A DNA stretch of 35,251 nucleotides from IMG/VR virus record IMGVR_UViG_3300018418_000050, positions 1 to 35,251 of that record, one strand, 5' to 3'. Below are positions 20,713-27,937 of this stretch, piece after piece. The stretch's first letter is position 1. Every line of letters starts with the position of its first letter. Position numbers and translations under genes: made by a program. Under the pieces are notes generated by a model. That model saw nothing but the letters and a program-made list of their open reading frames with translations. It was not told the origin of the DNA and did not search any database. The DNA comes from a virus.

Positions 20713-21123
20713 TTGCACTCTCTTATTCGCAAAAAACTGTTACAGGTTGCATACGATAATCCTGGAGTTCAAGGCCGTGTTAAAATGGCTGCCGGTATTA
20801 TCTATAAAAGACATCTAATTGCAACAGGTATAAACAGTTATAAGACCCATCCCTTAATGTGTGAATCTAACGGTTACAGGGATGGGCAAATCTACTTACA
20901 TGCAGAAGTTGATGCTATTAAAAATGCATTAAGAATCATTTCTGTTGATCAATTATCAAAATGTGATATGTACATTGTACGGTTGAAGAAAACTCAACCA
21001 TATGGAACTACATTTGTTCCCGGACTAGCAAAACCGTGTCCAGGATGTATGCAATTAATTAGTAGTTTCGATTTAAAGAATGTTTATTGGACTGAAGATG
21101 AAGAAACAGTTTGTTTTGCATGA
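20713..21123 (+). CDS. Cytidine/deoxycytidylate deaminase-fold protein (TTG start or frameshifted)
   Basis: 136 residues with the zinc-dependent deaminase motifs HAE (63-65, in YLHAEVDAI) and PCPGC (108-112). Such enzymes deaminate (deoxy)cytidine or dCMP, feeding dTMP synthesis, or act on other cyclic amines. The frame has no ATG; I use TTG 20713 with AAAGG 9 nt upstream. An ATG at 20708 lies in another frame and would reach the deaminase frame by a -1 slip at A AAA AAC (20731-20737), or if one A were missing from the run. The gene overlaps the next by 26 nt. Confidence 0.78.
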   Translation: MHSLIRKKLLQVAYDNPGVQGRVKMAAGIIYKRHLIATGINSYKTHPLMCESNGYRDGQIYLHAEVDAIKNALRIISVDQLSKCDMYIVRLKKTQPYGTTFVPGLAKPCPGCMQLISSFDLKNVYWTEDEETVCFA

Positions 21124-21337
21124 GTTTACGATGGGAGATGTAGAGGACCCGCATATTTACGTGACAGCGCCAATTTGGGAATGGCAACAAACTCAGCAAG
21201 GTAAATTTGCTATGAAGTACGGAAAAAATATTAAGTACACTATAGCACCAGACGATTTTTCCTACGGACATAGAGTTACTATAACAGGAGAATTTGCTGG
21301 CAAGTATGAAACTGTGCTACGTTTGAAAAAAGATTGA
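21098..21337 (+). CDS. Conserved hypothetical protein, 79 aa
   Basis: ATG 21098 is preferred (GAAG just upstream, inside the deaminase gene); 21131 is an alternative and 21080 is less likely. The block FTMGDVEDPHIYVTAPIWEW followed by QQT is one I recall from small conserved proteins of marine T4-like phages. The last part is a short beta hairpin region (HRVTITGEFAGKYETVLRLK). Function unknown. Confidence 0.72.
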   Translation: MKKQFVLHEFTMGDVEDPHIYVTAPIWEWQQTQQGKFAMKYGKNIKYTIAPDDFSYGHRVTITGEFAGKYETVLRLKKD

Positions 21338-21362
21338 CTTTTTTAATCTTTGCATATATACT
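21334..21362 (+). promoter_or_regulatory. Sigma70-like promoter for the 21392 gene
   Basis: TTGACT (21334-21339), 17-nt spacer, TATACT (21357-21362). Both boxes are one base from consensus. The -35 overlaps the stop of the preceding gene. Confidence 0.7.
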
Positions 21363-21391
21363 TTTTGTAATAAACTTTTTGGAGATTTTAA

Positions 21392-22684
21392 ATGGCCCTG
21401 CCGAAGACTAAAAGAAAAAAACCTAGAGCGGCTCCTCGTCTAAAACGCGGTGCTAAACTTACAGCGCCTAGTTGGGATGGCTGGGAAGAATGGACGGGTG
21501 AACAGATTCACCGTCATAGAGAATATGTAAGATCTTTTTACTATGAAAATTATAAGCCAGCTGATTTGTATCCTAGTATATTCAAATGGATGGAAGCAAG
21601 CGGAGAATATACTAAAGAACAAATAAAACACGCAAAGGCAATGCCTAATACTTACATCAGTATTACAAGTGCTATTGTTGCACAATCATTTTTAGATGGT
21701 GCTCCTGACTATGTAAAGAGAGAAGATGAGCATTGGCAAAGTCTTGCTGGCACAATGGGTCCTAAGAAAGGTCCTAGCGAATTCCTTAAAAAACGAATTG
21801 AAACTTACATTGAAGGTGGCTCAAAGGCTGTTCAAGTTAAAACAAAAGAAGAAAAAGCAAAAGCAAACGTCTACGTTCCTACAATACAAGAACGTATAAG
21901 AGACCAGGCATATGATATGTCTGAACCAATTGACGAATGGTTGGAAGTTTGGGTACAAGACCCAAAGTTGTTTGACCCAAAAGGGTTTGACTTTAAAGCA
22001 TATTTTAAAAAAGTTCAACCAAGTCAAGCTCACGCTCGCAAAATGAAATCTTTTTGGGAGTCGGAACTAGTAGACTTTGACGACCTAGAAAGAATGCCAA
22101 CAAAAGGACAGTTGGCAAAAATGGACGAACACGAAAGAGATATGTGGGAACAACTAAAAGAAGGTTACGCAGATCACAAAAAATCTGATATTGCAAAATA
22201 TCGCAAAGCAATCGAAACCGTGAATGCAGAGCTAGACTTTATTATTGAGCAAGCTAAGGCAACACGTAAACCACGTAAGCCTAAGCAACGATCTGCAAGT
22301 AAAATTGTAGAGAAGTTGAAGTTTAACAAAGCAGATGACAAGTATTCACTTGCAAGTATTGATCCTACACTTATTGTAGGTGCTAGTGAGCTGTGGGTGT
22401 TTAACAGTAAGACACGTAAACTAGGCAAATATGTTGCATCAAATATAGATCCAAAAGGTCTTGCTAGAGACGGTACTGGACTTAGTGTTAAAGGCACAAC
22501 AATAATAGGGTTTGACGAAAAAGAAAGTATTCAAAAGACGCTACGTAAGCCAGAAGAACAACTAAAAGAGTTTAAAAATGCAGGTAAAGTAGCATTACGC
22601 AAGTTTCTAGAGGAGATAAAAACTACTGATACAAAACTAAACGGACGTTGTAATCCGGATACAGTGCTTCTTAAAGTAAACTGA
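21392..22684 (+). CDS. Hypothetical protein with basic N-terminus, 430 aa
   Basis: GGAG precedes the ATG. The first ~25 residues are very basic (MALPKTKRKKPRAAPRLKRG); the middle is rich in charged helices with several Trp; residues ~300-320 form a second Lys/Arg cluster (KATRKPRKPKQRSASK). The C-terminal ~110 residues look globular (ASELWVFNSKTRKLGKYVA, DGTGLSVKGTTIIGFDE), like a domain I recall from marine T4-like phages. A DNA/RNA-binding role is a guess from charge. Its stop overlaps the late promoter of the next gene. Confidence 0.8.
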   Translation: MALPKTKRKKPRAAPRLKRGAKLTAPSWDGWEEWTGEQIHRHREYVRSFYYENYKPADLYPSIFKWMEASGEYTKEQIKHAKAMPNTYISITSAIVAQSFLDGAPDYVKREDEHWQSLAGTMGPKKGPSEFLKKRIETYIEGGSKAVQVKTKEEKAKANVYVPTIQERIRDQAYDMSEPIDEWLEVWVQDPKLFDPKGFDFKAYFKKVQPSQAHARKMKSFWESELVDFDDLERMPTKGQLAKMDEHERDMWEQLKEGYADHKKSDIAKYRKAIETVNAELDFIIEQAKATRKPRKPKQRSASKIVEKLKFNKADDKYSLASIDPTLIVGASELWVFNSKTRKLGKYVASNIDPKGLARDGTGLSVKGTTIIGFDEKESIQKTLRKPEEQLKEFKNAGKVALRKFLEEIKTTDTKLNGRCNPDTVLLKVN

Positions 22685-22690
22685 TAAATA
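22683..22690 (+). promoter_or_regulatory. Late promoter box GATAAATA (leaderless spacing)
   Basis: GATAAATA, then CTTAC (5 nt), then ATG 22696. The T4 rule puts +1 at the A of the ATG. No Shine-Dalgarno sequence is present. Confidence 0.65.
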
Positions 22691-22695
22691 CTTAC

Positions 22696-23829
22696 ATGAA
22701 GAAGCCAGATCCTAATAAAGTCCGTATTGCTGTAGAAGGACTACCTATTTTAGCAGAAGTTGTTGATGCTTTAGCAAGCATAGACAACACTCCTGACATG
22801 TCAAAACTAGCAAATAACAGCCTAAGTGGAGACTTAATTCAAGGAGGTACAATATCTAAGTTTAAAAGCACCGGTATTAAAGACGAGTCAACTAGACTTG
22901 TAGTGTTTGTAAATGACGATGGAATACTAACTGATACAATAGACGTAGAAACACTAGTAGGCGACACAAATGTTTCTGGTAATTTACATGTAGACGGCGA
23001 AGTTTATGCAAAAAAACTTCATGTTGACGAAGTTACAGCAGACGTTAGAAATGAAAGATCTGGACCACTTGAATTCAATGATGCAGATGGTAACATCTAT
23101 AATAAAGGATTATTGTGGGTGCAAAAAGGACAACCTACAAAACAGTTTGTGTACAGACCTAATCCAGATAGACTTTGGAGTAGTGATCCAATAGATTTAC
23201 ATGCAGATGCTGCATACTTTGTAAACGGCAACTATGTTCTAAGCAAAGATTCACTAGGCCCTGATATTAAAACAAGTAGCCTTAGAGAAGTAGGTACACT
23301 TCATAAGTTAAATGTTAGAGGCAATGTTTCTTTTGGTCAACATCTATTTTGGAACAGCGATGCTGATAGGCTAGGTATTGGTACTGAAGCACCTAATGGT
23401 GCTGTTGGTATAATGGGCTTTGATTCTGAGTTTGTTATTGATATAGATCAACCAGAGATCAAATTAGGAACATATACAACACATGACCTAGAAATTATAA
23501 CTGACAATACAACTAGAATTAGTGTAAGTGCTAATGGTAAAATACACCTAGGTAACAAGAACAGTGACTCAGCAAGGGTTACAGTACATGGTAAATTAGG
23601 TGTTGGTGTAAACACAATTTCAGACGACAGCGATCTTGCTGTTGCAGGCCCGATAAAATTTGAAAACAAAAAAATGCAAGTAGGTTCCGGTTCACCCACT
23701 AGTGGACAATATCGTAAAGGCGATATAGTTTGGAATGATGACCCAAAGCCAACAGGCTATATAGGTTGGGTATGCATTTTGGAAGGCACTCCAGGAGAAT
23801 GGAAGCCTTTCGGTCAAATCAGCTCATAA
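22696..23829 (+). CDS. Tail-fibre/virion-type structural protein, 377 aa
   Basis: The N-terminal ~50 residues resemble an attachment region; then come repeated beta motifs: GNLHVDGEVYAKKLHVDEV, HKLNVRGNVSFGQHLFWNSD, LGIGTEAPNG (226-235), ISVSANGKIHLGN and VTVHGKLGVG. Repeats of the NGNIYV/RIGIGT type are typical of trimeric fibre shafts in marine phages. The end (GDIVWNDDPKPTGYIGWVCI) resembles a small C-terminal head of such fibres. It is led by a late promoter, as expected for a virion protein. Exact position in the particle is unknown. Confidence 0.8.
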   Translation: MKKPDPNKVRIAVEGLPILAEVVDALASIDNTPDMSKLANNSLSGDLIQGGTISKFKSTGIKDESTRLVVFVNDDGILTDTIDVETLVGDTNVSGNLHVDGEVYAKKLHVDEVTADVRNERSGPLEFNDADGNIYNKGLLWVQKGQPTKQFVYRPNPDRLWSSDPIDLHADAAYFVNGNYVLSKDSLGPDIKTSSLREVGTLHKLNVRGNVSFGQHLFWNSDADRLGIGTEAPNGAVGIMGFDSEFVIDIDQPEIKLGTYTTHDLEIITDNTTRISVSANGKIHLGNKNSDSARVTVHGKLGVGVNTISDDSDLAVAGPIKFENKKMQVGSGSPTSGQYRKGDIVWNDDPKPTGYIGWVCILEGTPGEWKPFGQISS

Positions 23830-23858
23830 ACTACCAACAAAATAAAGTAAGAGTACCC

Positions 23859-23866
23859 TATAAATA
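23859..23866 (+). promoter_or_regulatory. Late promoter box TATAAATA (leaderless spacing)
   Basis: A perfect T4 late box, then TTAGT (5 nt), then ATG 23872. No Shine-Dalgarno sequence lies between box and start. Confidence 0.75.
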
Positions 23867-23871
23867 TTAGT

Positions 23872-24183
23872 ATGACTAACTTTGACTTATTAAAAAAACA
23901 AACTAAAAAACAGGCACTTATTTGGAAAATAATAGGCAGTGTACTTCCCATGACAGGCTTTATAGCTCTAGCGATTTCGTATTGGCTAGGAGCTCATGAA
24001 ACATATTATTGGCTTATTTTAACAGGCACTTGTACTTTTATGTTCGTCGCCGCAATTTGGTGGTGGTGGGCAATAGATAAAATTTCCTCTGTTGTTGAAT
24101 TAATGTCTCAAGCGGCTGAAAAATTTAAAGAAGTTAAGCAAGACATTACTGTCTTAAAAGAAGATATAAACAACAATAAATAA
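23872..24183 (+). CDS. Two-TM protein with C-terminal helix, holin candidate
   Basis: 103 residues. A basic N-terminus (MTNFDLLKKQTKKQALIWK) is followed by two TM helices (IIGSVLPMTGFIALAISYWL and WLILTGTCTFMFVAAIWWWW) and a charged C-terminal helix (SQAAEKFKEVKQDITVLKED). Size, two helices and late expression would fit a class II holin, but the same plan occurs in other phage membrane proteins. There is no ribosome site: the late box is 5 nt before the ATG. Confidence 0.7.
   Translation: MTNFDLLKKQTKKQALIWKIIGSVLPMTGFIALAISYWLGAHETYYWLILTGTCTFMFVAAIWWWWAIDKISSVVELMSQAAEKFKEVKQDITVLKEDINNNK
24175..24182 (+). promoter_or_regulatory. Late promoter box AATAAATA (leaderless spacing)
   Basis: AATAAATA spans the end of the previous gene; ATTGT (5 nt) and ATG 24188 follow. 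No Shine-Dalgarno sequence is seen. Confidence 0.6.
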
Positions 24184-24187
24184 TTGT

Positions 24188-24781
24188 ATGTATGTATTTG
24201 GTAACGGTGAAAGCCGTTCTCGGCTTGATATTGACTCTCTGTTTGGAACTAAAATAGGGTGCAATGCCATTATGCGTGATTATAAAATGGATCATCTTAT
24301 CTGTGTTGACAAACGAATGGTTGAAGAATCTATCAACGCTGGTATAAATGAGGAAACAAAAATTTACACAAGAAGCGATTGGTATCCTAGATTCAAACAA
24401 CACAAAAACATAAGATTACTTCCTAATTTACCTTATGAAGGAAATGAGAGATGGGACGAACCATTTCAATGGGGTAGTGGTCCTTATGCTGTTCTTTTAG
24501 GAGCTCTAAAGAGCAAAAAAGAAACAGTTCATTTAATAGGCTTTGATATGTACAGTGACACTAGCACAGTTAATAACATATACAAAGATACACGAAACTA
24601 TGATAGAGCAGATAAGAGAGCCGTTGATCCTAGATATTGGATACACCAAATAGGAAAAGTATTCCAATGTTTTCCTAAAACTAAATTTATAGTCTATAAT
24701 AAACATATAAAACTAAAAGAATCCTGGATTTATCCTAACGTAATGGTTGACACGATAAGTAACATATCGTATAATAGTTAA
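24188..24781 (+). CDS. DUF115/MptE-like or glycosyltransferase-like protein, 197 aa
   Basis: The N-terminus MYVFGNGESRSRLDIDSL, then GCNAIMRDYKMDHLICVD and later SGPYAVLLGAL...VHLIGFDMYS, follow the Rossmann-like pattern of DUF115/MptE-type proteins (6-hydroxymethylpterin diphosphokinase-like, also motility-accessory and sugar-transfer proteins). Function in phages is unknown; with a glycosyltransferase and a phosphomannomutase-like gene nearby, a glycan role is possible, and with QueD next door a pterin link is another. The late box 5 nt before the ATG suggests a leaderless mRNA. Confidence 0.7.
   Translation: MYVFGNGESRSRLDIDSLFGTKIGCNAIMRDYKMDHLICVDKRMVEESINAGINEETKIYTRSDWYPRFKQHKNIRLLPNLPYEGNERWDEPFQWGSGPYAVLLGALKSKKETVHLIGFDMYSDTSTVNNIYKDTRNYDRADKRAVDPRYWIHQIGKVFQCFPKTKFIVYNKHIKLKESWIYPNVMVDTISNISYNS
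24747..24775 (+). promoter_or_regulatory. Sigma70-like promoter for the queD operon
   Basis: TTGACA (24747-24752), 17-nt spacer, TATAAT (24770-24775), GG before the -35. It lies in the last codons of the previous gene. The ~62-nt leader contains a TGGCG/CGCCA pairing (24797-24801 with 24821-24825). Confidence 0.85.
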
Positions 24782-24843
24782 TATTAATATAGGACTTGGC
24801 GTCAACCCTTCTAATTCTGCCGCCATATTATAGGAGAAAACAT

Positions 24844-25329
24844 ATGGCATTTTATAGTACTAAAACATACGGACACAACATCGGTCTTTCAGCGGTGTTC
24901 CGTCAACCAAAAGCATTACATTCACATTGTCATTTATTGCATGGCTACAGTCTTGCTTTTAAATTTGTATTTGGCTGTAGTGATCTAGATGAAAAAAACT
25001 GGGCTGTAGACTTTGGAGGACTAAAACCTTTGAAGGCTTGGCTAGAAGATAGTTTTGATCATAAAGTTGCTGTAGATGCAGACGACCCTGAACTTGAAAC
25101 GCTTAAAGCACTAGAAGAAAAAGGACTAGCAGAGCTAAGAATTTTTGACGGTGTAGGTGCAGAAAAGTTTGCATATCATGCGTGGAAGTTTGCGGATAAT
25201 CTTGTGCGTGAAATGAGTGACGGACGTTGCTGGTGTGAGAGTGCAGAGTGTGCAGAGCACGGTGCTAACTCAGCAATTTATACTCCATATCAAACACAAA
25301 AGATGTCGTTTGCTGATGGCAAAGATTGA
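24844..25329 (+). CDS. QueD/6-pyruvoyl-tetrahydropterin synthase homologue
   Basis: 161 residues from the ATG with AGGAG upstream; a longer in-frame start at 24796 lacks a ribosome site. The core is HSHCHLLHGYSLAFKFVFGC (26-45): Cys29 and His33 fit the C-x3-HG motif of QueD, but the second Zn His (HGH) is Tyr here. Further family marks are NWAVDFGGLKPLK and DSFDHKVAVDADDPE. QueD makes 6-carboxy-tetrahydropterin for preQ0/queuosine, which some phages use for DNA or tRNA modification. No queC, queE or folE is visible in the window. Confidence 0.82.
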   Translation: MAFYSTKTYGHNIGLSAVFRQPKALHSHCHLLHGYSLAFKFVFGCSDLDEKNWAVDFGGLKPLKAWLEDSFDHKVAVDADDPELETLKALEEKGLAELRIFDGVGAEKFAYHAWKFADNLVREMSDGRCWCESAECAEHGANSAIYTPYQTQKMSFADGKD

Positions 25330-26125
25330 TAAGAGTCAATACACTAAGGAAGAATGGTTAAAGATTAAGGCCGAACGCAGAGAAGCAAAGGCTAGTAAAC
25401 TTATTTCTACACTTCCGCAGGATTATTTTGTGTTATGTCTTAAACATGGCACAAAATATTCTGCAGATTATGTAAACAAATTGTATAATATGGTAAAACG
25501 TAATTGTACGTTAGACTATAAGTTTGCATGTCTTACAGACGATCCAATGGGGTTAGATCCTAACATACAAATACTCAACTTACCAAAAGGCTTACATGGG
25601 TGGTGGTGCAAGCCTTATATGTTTTCTAAAGATCTTCCCATTAAAGGAACTATACTGTACTTAGATTTAGATGTTGTTATAAGCGGTAATATAGATAAGT
25701 TATTAACTTGGCAACCTAATCATTGGTGCATTGTAAAAGACTACACTCGAGCTATGCGTCCTAGTTATCAAAAGTATAACAGTTCGGTTATAAAGTTTAA
25801 AACAGGAGAACTGGGGTTTGTTTGGGACAAGTATAAACAAGATCCAGAAAAATATCAAAAACTGTTCTTTGGTGATCAAGACTACTTGTATGATGTAACA
25901 CATAAAGAAAAAGCCGCAATGTTATATCCAGATAGTTGGACACAAAGTTGGAAATGGGAAGTAAGACAAAGTAGAGATTTTGAACCAGGCGGCGTCAGAG
26001 GAAAAAGAACATTTAAGGTAGTGGAAAACTGTGTACCTCGAATAGAATGTTGCGTGTGTGTTTTCCACGGAGATCCAAATCCAGAACATTGCAAAGATCC
26101 ATGGGTAGTAGAAAATTGGCGATAA
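25316..26125 (+). CDS. Glycosyltransferase-like protein with DxD motif
   Basis: 269 residues from ATG 25316, which overlaps the QueD gene by 14 nt. LYLDLDVVISGNIDKLL (DxD, D117/D119) with the preceding KGLHGWWCKPYMFS and later SVIKFKTGELGFVWDKY and FGDQDYLY blocks match metal-dependent, retaining GT-A enzymes of GT8-like type. The DxD holds the nucleotide-sugar-bound metal. The acceptor is unknown (DNA, virion protein or host glycan). It overlaps the phosphomannomutase-like gene by 25 nt. Confidence 0.75.
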   Translation: MAKIDKSQYTKEEWLKIKAERREAKASKLISTLPQDYFVLCLKHGTKYSADYVNKLYNMVKRNCTLDYKFACLTDDPMGLDPNIQILNLPKGLHGWWCKPYMFSKDLPIKGTILYLDLDVVISGNIDKLLTWQPNHWCIVKDYTRAMRPSYQKYNSSVIKFKTGELGFVWDKYKQDPEKYQKLFFGDQDYLYDVTHKEKAAMLYPDSWTQSWKWEVRQSRDFEPGGVRGKRTFKVVENCVPRIECCVCVFHGDPNPEHCKDPWVVENWR

Positions 26126-26820
26126 AATATATATTTGATGTAGACGGAACATTGACTCCTAGCAGAGGTAGAATGGACTATGACTTTAGAGCATTCTTTA
26201 ATGCGTTCTCTATGGTCAATGACGTATATCTTGTAACAGGTAGTGATAAACCTAAAACTATAGAACAGATTACAGAACCAACTTATAACTTGTGCAAACG
26301 TGTTTATCAATGTAACGGTAATGATGTTTGGGAAGGCAAAGTTAATATTAAACACTCCGAATGGACATTACCAGAAGATGCACACGAATGGTTGTCGATT
26401 GAGCTCACTAGTAGTGCTTTTCCGTTAAGAACTGGGCTACATTTTGAACATAGACACGGAATGACAAATTACAGCGTAGTTGGGCGCAATGCTACACTGG
26501 GCGAACGCAAATTGTATGTAAAATATGATCTCGAACATAACGAAAGAAATAAAATAGCTGGAAAGTTTAATTTGCTCTTTCCAGAGTTAGAAGCAAGACC
26601 TGGAGGAGAAACAGGTATTGATATTGGACTCAAGGGTAGTGATAAAAGTCAAATACTACACGACTTTGATATAAATGATGAATTACACTTTTTTGGTGAT
26701 AGGATGGATAAAGCAGGAAATGATTATCCTCTTAAAAAACAGATCATTGACAGTGACTTAGGTATGTGTTATAATGTTAAAGATTATAAAGAAACGTGGC
26801 AATTACTAGAAGAAATATAA
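26101..26820 (+). CDS. HAD-superfamily hydrolase of eukaryotic phosphomannomutase type
   Basis: 239 residues from ATG 26101. HAD motif I is FDVDGTLT (Asp13 nucleophile, Asp15 acid/base); VTGSDKP is motif II. The C-terminal part shows GGETGIDIGLKGSDKSQIL and FFGDRMDKAGNDYPL (197-211), very close to the GWDK and FFGD-x-x-x-x-GGND signatures of eukaryotic-type PMM, which interconverts mannose-6-P and mannose-1-P. ERKLYVKYD fits the PMM cap. Bacteria normally use an unrelated PMM fold, so this is notable. It may supply GDP-mannose for the glycosyltransferase next door. Confidence 0.78.
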   Translation: MGSRKLAIKYIFDVDGTLTPSRGRMDYDFRAFFNAFSMVNDVYLVTGSDKPKTIEQITEPTYNLCKRVYQCNGNDVWEGKVNIKHSEWTLPEDAHEWLSIELTSSAFPLRTGLHFEHRHGMTNYSVVGRNATLGERKLYVKYDLEHNERNKIAGKFNLLFPELEARPGGETGIDIGLKGSDKSQILHDFDINDELHFFGDRMDKAGNDYPLKKQIIDSDLGMCYNVKDYKETWQLLEEI

Positions 26821-27929
26821 TGGATTTAAAATTTACAACAGCAGGTGACTTTTTGAAAGCACAACAAAAACGCATAGGTTTTGCATGCAAATACATGTAT
26901 CCTGATCAAACACAGAAGAAGAAATTGCTTGAGGAGATACAGCGACCACTAAATACTCGTAGCACAACAGTTGCGTGGCTCAATAGGCAAACACGTGATG
27001 TTGCTGAAGAACGCTTGTGGGACATTATGGTCCACAACATAGCGTCATACAGAAGGTTGATTGAATATGTTGGAAGTCTTCCCCCTCAACTTAGAATGGT
27101 CAGATTGGGTAGTGATGTACTTCCTGTTTATACCGAGCCTACTTGGTGTTATTTTTGGCGCAAGCCGGATGTGGTTGCATACTGTGAAAAAGAATTCGCA
27201 AAAGTTGGAGAAACCGCAAGAGCCCTTGACGTCCGACTATCAATGCATCCGGGACAATTTACTGTACTTGCCTCGGATAATCCGGAAATTGTTGAGAGGA
27301 GCATAGAAGAATTTGAATATCACACCGATGTCTTGCGCTGGATGGGATACGGCCGCACCTTCCAAGACTTTAAATGCAACGTACACATATCGGGTCGAAA
27401 AGGTCCACAAGGCATCATCGACGTCTTACCGAGACTCTCGCCAGAAGCGCGAAACGCAATCACAATCGAAAACGACGAAATGTCTTGGGGCATTGACGCA
27501 AGCCTCGAACTTGAAAAGCATGTCGCTCTCGTATTGGACATACACCACCACTGGGTTGCTAGTGGAGAATACATATCGCCCACCGACGATAGATTTTTAC
27601 GTATAGTTGACAGTTGGCGTGGAGTAAGACCTGTTATTCATTACTCAGTTTCACGCGAAGATCTACTAGTAGACCATGATGATAACTCTTTACCTAATAT
27701 GGATTCGCTATTAGAGCAAGGCTTTAAGAAGCAAAAACTTAGAGCACATTCTGACTTTATGTGGAATAATGCTGTTAACGACTGGGCATTAGAATTTTTA
27801 GATTACGCAGACATTATGGTCGAGTCTAAGTCTAAGAATCTTGCTAGTATTGACCTATACAAATATGGTCTAGCAACAGAAGATTATAACTCAATGGCAA
27901 AAGACTTCGCAGGAAAAATATATGCATAA
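26820..27929 (+). CDS. uvsE: UV-damage endonuclease UvsE/UvdE
   Basis: 369 residues. A TIM-barrel endonuclease that nicks 5' of UV photoproducts and starts alternative excision repair. Seen: IGFACKYM near the N-terminus, RLGSDVLPVY, LSMHPGQF (140-147), IENDE (216-220) and DIHHHW (240-245), which carry the metal-binding His, Glu and Asp. It begins on the stop of the preceding gene (TAATG). Codons from about 27060 to 27600 are much richer in C/G at the third position than the rest of the gene, suggesting a recombined segment or an overlapping constraint. Confidence 0.93.
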   Translation: MDLKFTTAGDFLKAQQKRIGFACKYMYPDQTQKKKLLEEIQRPLNTRSTTVAWLNRQTRDVAEERLWDIMVHNIASYRRLIEYVGSLPPQLRMVRLGSDVLPVYTEPTWCYFWRKPDVVAYCEKEFAKVGETARALDVRLSMHPGQFTVLASDNPEIVERSIEEFEYHTDVLRWMGYGRTFQDFKCNVHISGRKGPQGIIDVLPRLSPEARNAITIENDEMSWGIDASLELEKHVALVLDIHHHWVASGEYISPTDDRFLRIVDSWRGVRPVIHYSVSREDLLVDHDDNSLPNMDSLLEQGFKKQKLRAHSDFMWNNAVNDWALEFLDYADIMVESKSKNLASIDLYKYGLATEDYNSMAKDFAGKIYA

Positions 27930-27932
27930 ATA
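27925..27932 (+). promoter_or_regulatory. Late promoter box CATAAATA (leaderless spacing)
   Basis: CATAAATA spans the uvsE stop; GTTTT (5 nt) and ATG 27938 follow. No Shine-Dalgarno sequence is present. The surrounding ATGCATAAA...TTTATGCAT is also a short inverted repeat. Confidence 0.65.
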
Positions 27933-27937
27933 GTTTT

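Noticed and set aside
24782-24843. preQ1 riboswitch in the queD leader
   Set aside because: Only one weak 5-bp pairing (TGGCG/CGCCA) is seen; no preQ1 aptamer signature is recognisable.
27313-27606. 97-aa plus frame inside uvsE
   Set aside because: Ser/Thr-rich without hydrophobic core or ribosome site; explained by the composition patch.
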